42,205 bases of DNA, taken from assembly GCA_030656035.1 (NCBI GenBank), contig JAUSOK010000085.1, forward strand, positions 1-42,205. Direction: 5' to 3'. The notes under the pieces were generated by a model, which worked only from the letters and a program-made list of their open reading frames with translations, searched no databases and was not told the origin of the DNA. A program made the position numbers and the translations under genes. The DNA is from Syntrophales bacterium (lineage in GTDB: Bacteria > Desulfobacterota > Syntrophia > Syntrophales > Fen-1087). Within the stretch, counting starts at the first letter, position 1, and every line of letters starts with the position of its first letter. Positions 1-7,700 of this stretch are shown here, in pieces.

Positions 1-180
1 TATACTGAGATGGTTCACATCAAAGATCAACAATGGCATCCTTGAGGGGATCAACAGTCTCATCCAAGCCGCTAAAGCCAAGGCCAGAGGATATCGTACA
101 ATGAAAAACCTGATCACGATGATTTACCTCATCGGCGGTAAGCTCCAATTCAGGTTACCCACATGAAACAGCGAGGAACC
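1..180 (+). mobile_element. Right end of an ISL3-type insertion sequence, truncated by the window edge
   Basis: Transposase C-terminus reads to 166. Homology of the neighbouring cobT-like gene is lost at ~180, so the IS boundary is placed around 175-181. The putative terminal sequence (reverse complement) is GGGTTCCTCGCTGTTTCATGTGGG. The exact end is approximate. Confidence 0.65.
2..166 (+). CDS. ISL3-family transposase, C-terminal fragment (5' end outside window)
   Basis: Open frame from the window edge: ILRWFTSKINNGILEGINSLIQAAKAKARGYRTMKNLITMIYLIGGKLQFRLPT*. The NGxxEGxNxxIxxxKxxxRGxxxxxxF/L pattern is typical of the DDE_Tnp_ISL3 C-terminus. Confidence 0.85.
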   Translation: MLRWFTSKINNGILEGINSLIQAAKAKARGYRTMKNLITMIYLIGGKLQFRLPT

Positions 181-367
181 CTATTGTTTTTCTTTTCAGC
201 GGCGGCTTAAGGCTGCCGGTCATTCCTGCGAGGTCCTCGGCCAGGTCCAGCAATCGGCCCAGCGCCCAGTGAGGCATGATAAGCTGTTCCAGCCTGGCCC
301 TTGCGCGTTGACGGGCAGTGCCGTCCTGGCCGGTAATATTTTGGATGGTTGACTCAAGTAGCTTCAT
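155..367 (-). pseudogene. cobT: Truncated nicotinate-nucleotide--dimethylbenzimidazole phosphoribosyltransferase (N-terminal ~60 aa only)
   Basis: MKLLESTIQNITGQDGTARQRARARLEQLIMPHWALGRLLDLAEDLAGMTGSLKPPLKRKTI matches the CobT N-terminal pattern (LExTI..I...D......R...L..P..LGRL.DLA..LAG..G...P...RK.I). The frame then runs into IS sequence (GFLAVSCG*). Confidence 0.75.
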
Positions 368-399
368 GGAAAGTATCCGCCTTTTATAATGAACGACCC

Positions 400-1821
400 C
401 TATACTCCTTGAATGGCGAATGTGTCTTTCATCCCTTTGTCCCAACCGTCCCATAGGTATGCATCAACCTTTTTGTCGGCTATGACTCGCAAAGCGTATC
501 GCACTTGCTCTTCATAAAACTCACAGAAAGCTCCGGTCTTATGCATATCGCCGTTCATTTCATAGGCTTCAGCAGGACATGGCGATCCGCAGAAGTGCCG
601 GATAGCGCAGCGGCGGCAGGGTTCGATGTCCTCAACTTTTCGGCCGGTGACCAAGCGAAACGGCTCTGTTTCAAGGACGGCGGGAATATCGTTTTTAAAA
701 AGGTTCCCACCCCGGAAGCGATCAACGCCGATAAATTCACTGCAGGGAAACATATCGCCGTTAGGAGCCAAGGCAAAGAAACATCGGCCGCCTCCGCAGG
801 GAGATATATCACACATTAATCGACGGGCTGCCGGCGCAATGATAGCCAGCAAAATATTTGCAAAATTGCCTATCGGCAGTCCCCGGCCGGTCTGCTGGTA
901 AAGCTCGCAAGTTCTGTCCAGAGCGGCCAGGAAATACTTGGCCGCTTGCTCATCCCCCGGCTTTATGCTGCGGGACGGCGGGAGTGTGCAGCGTAGGATG
1001 TTCATCAGACAGGTTGGCACCTCTTGCTCGTGGAAAAAATCCACAAGGTTTGTAAGCTGCCGCATATTGGCGATAGAAATCGTACAGATGACACTCCAAC
1101 CTTCGTAACCCTTAAGGCGCTTCATGGCGGCAATCACCTGCTTGAACGTTCCCTGGCCGTCCCAGTTTTTGCGTGTTTTGTCGGCTATGCGTGCCGTCGG
1201 CGCGTCCAGGGAAATACCAATACTCACATCGTGGCTCGTCAGGAAATCGACGGCTGCATCGTCCAACAGTGTGGCATTGGTCTGAATACCAAAAAGAAAA
1301 TCTTTCCCGTATGCCTCAATACCTGCAAAAACAGCATCACGATTGAGCAGGGGCTCAGCACCATGGAAGATGATCTGAGGCTTGGAACTTTTAGGTAAAG
1401 TTGAACGGAAGTATTGCTTGAGAATTTCGAGGGCCTCAAACAGTTTTTTCTCCTGCATATGCTTGCCATCATGCCGCATTTTCTCCGGAATATAACAGTA
1501 GGTACAGTTCATATTACAGCGCTCGGTTGGGTTAAAGTAAACCGCCGAAGGCTTGAGTCCGAACCGCAGGTTATTCATCTCCTTGGCAAATTGATGAGAC
1601 TTTTTGGCGTAGGCGCTGGACAGAGCACCTCCCGAAAGCACATCGGCAAGCTTTTCGCGCTTCACCAGGGACCAGAAGGCCGTATCCGGATCGATCACCG
1701 CCGCATAATCCGCATGGCCGATGTCGATAACCTGAAAGGTGGGGCCATTGCCGGTGTTTACGAAGCGGCCCCGCGAGGGGGCCGTCGTACCTGTTACGCT
1801 TTTGTTTTTCGTGATCGCCAT
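400..1821 (-). CDS. Radical SAM/SPASM-type peptide-modifying enzyme (CbpB-like)
   Basis: 473 aa. Radical SAM motif CNMNCTYCYIP near aa 107; C-terminal Cys-rich SPASM-type region (CDISPCGGGRCFFALAPNGDMFPCSEF...CRRCAIRHFCGSPCPAE...GAFCEFYEE). Start overlaps the stop of the upstream small ORF. Confidence 0.85.
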   Translation of the reverse strand: MAITKNKSVTGTTAPSRGRFVNTGNGPTFQVIDIGHADYAAVIDPDTAFWSLVKREKLADVLSGGALSSAYAKKSHQFAKEMNNLRFGLKPSAVYFNPTERCNMNCTYCYIPEKMRHDGKHMQEKKLFEALEILKQYFRSTLPKSSKPQIIFHGAEPLLNRDAVFAGIEAYGKDFLFGIQTNATLLDDAAVDFLTSHDVSIGISLDAPTARIADKTRKNWDGQGTFKQVIAAMKRLKGYEGWSVICTISIANMRQLTNLVDFFHEQEVPTCLMNILRCTLPPSRSIKPGDEQAAKYFLAALDRTCELYQQTGRGLPIGNFANILLAIIAPAARRLMCDISPCGGGRCFFALAPNGDMFPCSEFIGVDRFRGGNLFKNDIPAVLETEPFRLVTGRKVEDIEPCRRCAIRHFCGSPCPAEAYEMNGDMHKTGAFCEFYEEQVRYALRVIADKKVDAYLWDGWDKGMKDTFAIQGV

Positions 1822-1943
1822 TACCTTGCTTTCCTGTCCATCAGGATGTAATGGGAAAGCCCGGTCCCCTCGGCCTTGCAGCCCTTGCGGTAGGCGATCA
1901 CCTCTTCCTTAATCTGCTTTTCCTTCTTTGTCTCCATTTCCAT
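1821..1943 (-). CDS. 40-aa putative modified-peptide precursor (CbpA-like), partner of the radical SAM/SPASM enzyme
   Basis: ATG at 1943 with a GGAGA Shine-Dalgarno: MEMETKKEKQIKEEVIAYRKGCKAEGTGLSHYILMDRKAR*. Its TAA overlaps the radical SAM ATG (TAATG). Not in the supplied ORF track because of length. Family assignment is from memory of the CbpA/CbpB pair. Confidence 0.75.
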   Translation of the reverse strand: MEMETKKEKQIKEEVIAYRKGCKAEGTGLSHYILMDRKAR

Positions 1944-1970
1944 TCTCCTTTCCTTTCAGTTTTGTGCAAC

Positions 1971-2012
1971 AAAAAAGGGTCCCAACAAACGCATGGCGTT
2001 CGTCAGAACCCT
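1971..2012 (-). terminator. Intrinsic terminator downstream of the cobalamin riboswitch (likely its expression platform)
   Basis: Minus strand: AAAGGGTTCTGACGAACGCCATGCGTTTGTTGGGACCCTTTTTTGTTG. GGGTTC..ACGAACGC pairs with GCGTTTGT..GGACCC, followed by a U-run. Confidence 0.8.
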
Positions 2013-2034
2013 TTACCATCGGATTCGAGATATT

Positions 2035-2205
2035 TTCAGTTCCAGCAGGTCTTCTGGCTCTCGGGTCGTCAGTCCTTCAGAAGCCTTCCCACCGGGTTTC
2101 CCCCGGCAGTGACTTGCTTTCCGCCATTCTGAAGGACCTCGCCGATTACAGCGGCGGGTCCGCCACGGATTCGCACCGTGTTCCGGTATGCGTGAACCGA
2201 TTTAG
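2035..2205 (-). promoter_or_regulatory. Cobalamin (AdoCbl) riboswitch aptamer
   Basis: Minus strand contains the B12-box elements: CCGGAACACGGTGCGAATCCGTGGCGGACCCGCCGCTGTAATCGGCGAGG ... GTCACTGCCGGGGGAAACCCGGTGGGAAGGC ... GACTGACGACCCGAGAGCCAGAAGACCTGCTGG. Confidence 0.93.
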
Positions 2206-2210
2206 AGGGT

Positions 2211-2239
2211 CATTTACAGGCGCGGTGGGCTAATGTCAA
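2211..2239 (-). promoter_or_regulatory. Putative sigma70 promoter of the riboswitch operon
   Basis: Minus strand TTGACA - 17 nt - TAAATG, placing the start just upstream of the riboswitch aptamer. -35 is perfect, -10 is weak. Confidence 0.4.
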
Positions 2240-2478
2240 GCTTTTTCCATGAAAGAATGTTGACACCATTGATAACGATTTGAACTCCTGCATTTTCATC
2301 AAGATTATAGCTTTGCGCATAACAGGAAGCACATCTCAACACCGATCATCCCCCGAAAATGCCACATTTCATCAGGGATTCAGTAGTATACCTTGATAAC
2401 CAAAATTGACTTTGTATTTGAAGTTTTTGCGCGTTACCGAACATGGCAAGCCGGCGAGAAATCTTGGAATTGTTAGTG

Positions 2479-2844
2479 CTATAGAGTCTCTTGGTTTGGC
2501 GGTTCGACAGCGCTCTCCAGAAGTCTTCGACAGACTGATTCCAGCGGACCCAGTTTGTTTTGAACCACATCCCATACAATGGGCAAATTGATACCGAAAT
2601 ACTCATGAATGAGAATGTTGCGTAACCCTGCAATCTTGCGCCAATCGATCTCCATCTCACCCTTTTGAATTTGCTCAGGCAGCTTTCCTGCGGCCTCACC
2701 GATGATCTCAAGGTTTCGGATGATGGCGTCCTGGGTTTTTCGGTCTTTTGTGAAAGCCTCTTCGCCCTGGTCCGACAAATACGTTCGGATTTGGTGGATG
2801 GCTTCTAAAATGTCATCGAGATAGAGCCGGAAATCCCTACGCAT
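2479..2844 (-). CDS. hepT: HepT-like HEPN-domain ribonuclease toxin (DUF86)
   Basis: MRRDFRLYLDDILEAIHQIRTYL...TQDAIIRNLEIIGEAAGKLP...IDWRKIAGLRNILIHEYFGINLPIVWDVV. RNxxxHxY (RX4-6H) active-site motif; start overlaps the 3' end of the MNT gene. Confidence 0.9.
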   Translation of the reverse strand: MRRDFRLYLDDILEAIHQIRTYLSDQGEEAFTKDRKTQDAIIRNLEIIGEAAGKLPEQIQKGEMEIDWRKIAGLRNILIHEYFGINLPIVWDVVQNKLGPLESVCRRLLESAVEPPNQETL

Positions 2845-3127
2845 AGGCCACCTCGCGGGTGATGATTGGCTTGAGACGGGGCTTCAATGAATCAGCCAAG
2901 ACGAGGTCTACGGGCCTTCCCAGTTTATCCTCAAGGAAGAACTTCAGATCCATATATTGATCGAAGGTTGGATGAGCCAGTTCGACCAGAATGTCCACGT
3001 CGCTCCTGTCACTATCGGAACCGCGGAGGACAGACCCGAACAAGCCGATCCGTTTCACGGAGAACCGTGCTTCGAAGTCTCCCTTGTGCTGCTTGAGAAA
3101 ATCAAGAATCTCATCGCTTCTCAACAT
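2837..3127 (-). CDS. mntA: MntA-like nucleotidyltransferase antitoxin
   Basis: MLRSDEILDFLKQHKGDFEARFSVKRIGLFGSVLRGSDSDRSDVDILVEL: minimal nucleotidyltransferase GS(X)nDxD motif. ATG at 3127 preferred over the longer ORF start at 3184. Confidence 0.88.
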   Translation of the reverse strand: MLRSDEILDFLKQHKGDFEARFSVKRIGLFGSVLRGSDSDRSDVDILVELAHPTFDQYMDLKFFLEDKLGRPVDLVLADSLKPRLKPIITREVAYA

Positions 3128-3352
3128 ACTTTGCCTCCTTTCCACATTTATAACGGCGGCAATTCGATGAAGGGACAGCCACATCCAGTTGGCTCAATCC
3201 ACCATTCCACTCGTGGAGAAAGCTGTCACTCCGAGTAATATTGCATACTTTTCGAGATCAGTCAATCAACACATTCAAAAACAGCGCGCATTACAAACAG
3301 GATTCAATAACATGGCTCGATCAGCCACAGTGTTGACTTTTGTATTTCAAGT

Positions 3353-3514
3353 GAATGTTGATGGTCTCGTCAAAAGTATATTTCCCCCTCCCCTGGCGGG
3401 AGGGGATGAAGGGGGAAATAACATGTAGAAATACGGATGCTTATCACCCCCACCCTGACCCTCCCCCATCAAGGGGGAGGGAATTTTTGACTTTTGACGA
3501 GTTCATCAATGTTC
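3353..3514. repeat. Palindromic MITE/REP-like intergenic element with imperfect terminal inverted repeats and two internal GC-rich hairpins
   Basis: Left end GAATGTTGATGGTCTCGTCAAAAGT; right end reverse complement GAACATTGATGAACTCGTCAAAAGT. Interior: TTTCCCCCTCCCCTGGCGGGAGGGGATGAAGGGGGAAA and CCCTCCCCCATCAAGGGGGAGGG. Confidence 0.75.
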
Positions 3515-3544
3515 GTGGCTTATGAAAATATAACATGTGCAAGA

Positions 3545-3808
3545 TTAGGCATTTAATTCTTTCGAGAGACGCTCAAATAAAAATATTTTGATGAGCGATT
3601 GATATGGAACATCTCTCTTGTTGGCTATGAGTTTTAACTCATCAATCATGAGTTCGGGCAGGCGCAGAGAAATTGTTTTGAGCGAAGGCTTGATGTTGGG
3701 AAGTAACACTTTTCTTGCCTTCGACCAATCAACATAGTCGGTGGAATCAGCTTTTGCCCAAAAATCACGTTCTTCGGCTTCCGTTTTAAACTTAGGTATT
3801 TTTTTCAT
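3545..3808 (-). CDS. brnA: BrnA-like / CopG-type antitoxin
   Basis: MKKIPKFKTEAEERDFWAKADSTDYVDWSKARKVLLPNIKPSLKTISLRLPELMIDELKLIANKRDVPYQSLIKIFLFERL: 'KFKTEAEERDFW' and ribbon-helix-helix 'ISLRLPELMIDELKLIANKRDVPYQSLIKIFL' are characteristic. Confidence 0.85.
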   Translation of the reverse strand: MKKIPKFKTEAEERDFWAKADSTDYVDWSKARKVLLPNIKPSLKTISLRLPELMIDELKLIANKRDVPYQSLIKIFLFERLSKELNA

Positions 3809-4106
3809 GGTATTTATACGCATCCCTTTCCTTGCGATTCATGTCTCTGGCTGAAATGATTCTTATGAGGTTATTCCTCACGGTAAAGACGATAAAAAGA
3901 TGTTTCCCTGAATCACTTTTCCCGAGAGTATAGAACCTTGCCTCATAACTGGAATGCCCACCATCGGGGCTTGTGACGATTGGCCGGTTGAAAAACACCT
4001 GCTCACATTCAGATGCTGACACACCATGCTTCTCCCAATTCTTGAGCAAGTTGCCATCATCCCAGTCAAAGCCAACACATTTGGAAATTATTTCATCTGT
4101 ATCCAT
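3792..4106 (-). CDS. brnT: BrnT-like ribonuclease toxin
   Basis: FDWDDGNLLKNWEKHGVSASECEQVFFNRPIV...EARFYTLGKSDSGKHLFIVFTVRNNLIRIISARDMNRKER: canonical BrnT motifs; overlaps the antitoxin gene. Confidence 0.88.
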   Translation of the reverse strand: MDTDEIISKCVGFDWDDGNLLKNWEKHGVSASECEQVFFNRPIVTSPDGGHSSYEARFYTLGKSDSGKHLFIVFTVRNNLIRIISARDMNRKERDAYKYHEKNT

Positions 4107-4397
4107 GGGAGCATGTATATTCCAAACATATACAACTGTCAACAGAAAAGATCAAACGGCCATGGGGTAGCGGTAATTGGAATAAATCAGAAAGAAATAC
4201 ATTTCCAGCAAGCACGGAAAAGTCGAATGAACCAGCCCGTTGCCTCATATTAAAATGTTACCCAAGGAAGAGAGATTAGGAGGGCCAGCAGTTAGTCGTG
4301 GAAAATGGCGGCCTTCCATGCTATGATTCAATTCGCCCTGATACCGTTGAGGGTCTTCAATAACGCAATCATAATAAGCACAATTAAGGAGGAAAAA

Positions 4398-6461
4398 ATG
4401 AAATCGATCAGCAATTTGGACGCACTCTTCAGGCCGCGGAGTGTGGCCATGATCGGGGCTTCGGCCAGCCCCGGAAAGCTCGGCCATGACATTCTTTACA
4501 ATCTGATCCATGCCGGGTTCAGCGGGCCCATTTATCCCGTCAATCCCAAGGCGGATCAGCTGCTGGGGCTGACCGTTTACAAAGACATCGCCTCCCTCCC
4601 GGCTCCGGTAGACCTGGCTGTCGTCGTCATTCCTTCAAGGATGGTTTTGGGGGCCATTGAGGAATGCGGCAAGCTGGGCGTCAAGGCGGCCGTCGTCGTG
4701 ACCGGCGGTTTCGCCGAGGCAGGGCCGGATGGAGAAAAACTCCAGAAAGAGCTGGCGGATATAGCCGGCCGCTATGGTCTTCGCGTCGTCGGCCCCAATT
4801 GCCAGGGGATCAACAGCCCGCACCACCGCCTCTGCGCTTCCTGGCCCTTGATTACCGCCGCCGGCAAGATTGCTTTCGTTTCACAGAGCGGCACTGTCGG
4901 GGCGGCGCTCATCGACTGGGCCAGCCAGGATCAGATCGGTTTCAGCGTGTTTGTCAGTCTGGGCAACCGCGCGGACGTGGACGAGGCCGACTGCATCCGG
5001 TATTTTAACGACGATCCGGACACAAAAGTGATCGCCCTTTATATGGAAGGAGTCAAACGGCCTGCCGTTTTTCTGGAATCCCTTGCCGGAGCCACGAAGC
5101 CTGTTGTGATCCTGAAGTCCGGGCGAACGGCCCGTGGCCGTGTCGCGGCCGAGAGCCACACAAAATCCCTGGCGGGCAATGACGCCATTTACGGGGCCAT
5201 TTTCAACAAATACAAGGTTCATCGGGCGGATAACCTCGAAGAACTCTACGACTTTGCCAAAGCCCTGGCCTATATGGAGAAGCCTTCCGGAAAACGCCTG
5301 CTCAATATTTCCAGTTCCGGCGGCGCGGCCATTCTGGCTATTGACGAGGCGGAGAAACTGGGATTTGAAAACCCGGCGCCGTCGAAAGCGCTGCAGCAGA
5401 AATTGAGGGCCTTTCTGCCGGCCCATTGCGGCGTCAGCAATCCCATTGATCTCACGGGCGACGCCATCTCGGATCCCAGCCTTTACGCCAAAGTCATTGC
5501 CGCCGCCAAGTCGGACTATGACACAAGCGTGGTGATCTTTGGCGATCCCATTCACGGCGCTTCCGACATGGTTACCGGCAAAGGTGAACTGATCGTTTAC
5601 TGCGGCGGCGCCGACGTGGAGCGCGAGGAAGCCGGACTGTTGCATCGCAAAGGGATCCCAGTCTACCCCACGCCGGAGCGCGGCATCCGGGCCCTCTATC
5701 AGCTTGTCCGATTCGATAAAGCCCGGCCTGTAAAAAAATCGCCCCATGCGGCCGCACCGGAAACGGCTCTGAACCTCATGCCGGCCCAGAAGGCAGCCGC
5801 CTTATTAAAGAAATACGGGGTTTCCACCGTAACCGCAAAACTGGCGCCGGCATCGAAGGATGCGGTCGCACTGGCAAAAAAATATAAAAAATCGGTTGCC
5901 CTCAAGATTGCTTCCCCCGATGTCTTTCACAAGACCGATGTCGGCGGGGTCCGGCTCAATCTGGCCAGACCGTCGGAGGTCAAGAGCGCCTTTGAGGACA
6001 TCATGAAGAACGTCCGGAAGAAGGCGCCGGGCGCGCGGATTGAAGGCGTCACGGTTTCACCCATGGCCGATCCGGGCGGGCTGGAGGTTATTCTGGGCGT
6101 TGTCAAGGATCCCCAGTACGGACCTGCCCTGATGTTCGGACTGGGCGGGATTTTCACGGAGATTTACAGGGATGTGCAGTTCTGTCTCCTGCCCGGTGTG
6201 GTTCATGAGTTCAGGCGCATGATCAGAAGCATCAAAGGTTATCCGCTGCTTGCAGGCGTTCGGGGCCAGCAGCCCAAGGACGAGAAGACCCTGATCGGGG
6301 TCATGAAAGCCCTTTCAAAACTGGTCAAGGATCATCCGGAAATCGATCAGATCGATCTGAACCCGATTCTGGTTTATGCGCAGGGCGTATCGGTGGTGGA
6401 CTACCGGATTTATACCCGGCAGGGGGATGAACCGGCGTCCGCCGGATTCAGTCGGCGCTGA
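4398..6461 (+). CDS. ADP-forming acetate/acyl-CoA synthetase, fused alpha-beta (CoA-binding, CoA-ligase and ATP-grasp domains)
   Basis: MKSISNLDALFRPRSVAMIGASASPGKLGHDILYNLI...VGPNCQGINSP...GGVRLNLARPSEVKSAFEDI...GLGGIFTEIYRDV. Shine-Dalgarno AAGGAGG upstream of ATG at 4398. Confidence 0.92.
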   Translation: MKSISNLDALFRPRSVAMIGASASPGKLGHDILYNLIHAGFSGPIYPVNPKADQLLGLTVYKDIASLPAPVDLAVVVIPSRMVLGAIEECGKLGVKAAVVVTGGFAEAGPDGEKLQKELADIAGRYGLRVVGPNCQGINSPHHRLCASWPLITAAGKIAFVSQSGTVGAALIDWASQDQIGFSVFVSLGNRADVDEADCIRYFNDDPDTKVIALYMEGVKRPAVFLESLAGATKPVVILKSGRTARGRVAAESHTKSLAGNDAIYGAIFNKYKVHRADNLEELYDFAKALAYMEKPSGKRLLNISSSGGAAILAIDEAEKLGFENPAPSKALQQKLRAFLPAHCGVSNPIDLTGDAISDPSLYAKVIAAAKSDYDTSVVIFGDPIHGASDMVTGKGELIVYCGGADVEREEAGLLHRKGIPVYPTPERGIRALYQLVRFDKARPVKKSPHAAAPETALNLMPAQKAAALLKKYGVSTVTAKLAPASKDAVALAKKYKKSVALKIASPDVFHKTDVGGVRLNLARPSEVKSAFEDIMKNVRKKAPGARIEGVTVSPMADPGGLEVILGVVKDPQYGPALMFGLGGIFTEIYRDVQFCLLPGVVHEFRRMIRSIKGYPLLAGVRGQQPKDEKTLIGVMKALSKLVKDHPEIDQIDLNPILVYAQGVSVVDYRIYTRQGDEPASAGFSRR

Positions 6462-6551
6462 TAAAATCCCTTTTCCACCGGGACTTTTCCCAAGGCCGGC
6501 TTTCAAAGATTTCTTCGCAGGGATGATGATATTGACACAGATGCAGAGGAT

Positions 6552-7097
6552 TCATTGTTCTGGCTGTTGAATCAGCTTTTTCAGTTCCCCTGCGAAAATA
6601 TCGTACATTTTCCGGCTGAACAGCACGAAGCGGACCAGCTCCAGGTCGCTGTGTTCCCCGATGTAGTCCATGACTGTCATCAGGGCAATGCGGGCTGCCT
6701 CCTCCAACGGATAGGCGTACACGCCCGTGCTGATGGCGGGAAAGGCAAGGCTTTTCAAACCTCTGGCCGACGCCAGCTTCAGGCTTTCCAGATAGGCGCT
6801 TTTGAGCTGGGCCGCTTCTCCACTACCGCCGCCCTGATAAACAGGGCCGACCGTATGGATGACGAATCGGGCCTTGAGGTTGCCGCCCGCGGTGATCACG
6901 GCCTGACCGGTCGGACAACCGCCGATCTTGCGGCATTCCGCCATAATGGAAGGTCCTCCGGTCGCGTGAATGGCGCCGTCGACGCCGGCCCCCCCTGCCA
7001 GCCTTGTATTGGCGGCATTGACGACAGCGTCTGTTTCCTGCAGGGTAATATCACCCTGAATGAGGGAGAGTGTGGCGTTTTTTATTTTAATATCCAT
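6552..7097 (-). CDS. Macro domain protein (O-acetyl-ADP-ribose deacetylase-like)
   Basis: IKIKNATLSLIQGDITLQETDAVVNAANTRLAGGAGVDGAIHATGG...GNLKARFVIHTVGPVYQGG...FPAISTGVYAYPLEEAARIAL. Confidence 0.93.
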   Translation of the reverse strand: MDIKIKNATLSLIQGDITLQETDAVVNAANTRLAGGAGVDGAIHATGGPSIMAECRKIGGCPTGQAVITAGGNLKARFVIHTVGPVYQGGGSGEAAQLKSAYLESLKLASARGLKSLAFPAISTGVYAYPLEEAARIALMTVMDYIGEHSDLELVRFVLFSRKMYDIFAGELKKLIQQPEQ

Positions 7098-7298
7098 TGC
7101 AGGGCTCCTTTACTGCCCTTTCGTATAATGAAATGACGAAAAACTGTAAAGGAAAACTTAGCGGCCCTGATAGCGAAGCCTTATCACTTGAATATTGGGC
7201 TCTTGAATGATATAAAAGACAGACCATCGGGTCCTGTCGGTTGCGGGAATGATCACTGTCGGCAGGCTCCCTTTTCTTTTTTTGTCAGTCAATGAAAG

Positions 7299-7700
7299 AT
7301 GGCATTGAATAAGAATAAAAGTCCTGAAGATGTCCTTCAGGAAGAGTTCCTTCGGGAAAGAGCGGCTGTCCTGGGCCGGGCGGGTGATAGTGTTTCCAGT
7401 GCCCTCGAAAAATTACACAGCATTGAAAACGGTCTGGAGGAAAGGATGAGCCGGTTGGCGGATATTGAACGGCTCGTCTCGCAAGGTTTGACCGATGCCC
7501 GCAGCCTGGGTCGATTGCGTTGTCACATGGTTATTGAAATAAATCGGGAGATCAGTAAATTTAACGGGGCGCGCGAATATGCCCTGAGGAGGCACTACTA
7601 TCTGATCGTCACCCGGGAAGCGATAGGAATGAGACGGCATCACTGGGTGGACCAGCACTACCGTGTGCCGCCGCAGAAAAAACATCTGCAGGATGGCTGA
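7299..7700 (+). CDS. Hypothetical protein, 133 aa, helical/charged, translationally coupled to pcm
   Basis: Clean ORF whose TGA overlaps the ATG of pcm (TGATG at 7698-7702). No family recognised. Confidence 0.65.
   Translation: MALNKNKSPEDVLQEEFLRERAAVLGRAGDSVSSALEKLHSIENGLEERMSRLADIERLVSQGLTDARSLGRLRCHMVIEINREISKFNGAREYALRRHYYLIVTREAIGMRRHHWVDQHYRVPPQKKHLQDG

Noticed and set aside
2346-2711. 121-aa minus-strand ORF overlapping hepT in another frame
   Set aside because: hepT frame is strongly supported by HEPN motifs; this is an overlapping out-of-frame ORF.
3360-3507. CRISPR-like or terminator interpretation of the GC-block hairpins
   Set aside because: Only two non-identical hairpins in inverted arrangement, no regular spacers and no U-tract placement expected for a simple terminator; better explained as a MITE/REP-like element.
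4881-5747. 288-aa minus-strand ORF inside the acyl-CoA synthetase gene
   Set aside because: Antisense shadow ORF; the plus strand encodes an intact conserved enzyme.
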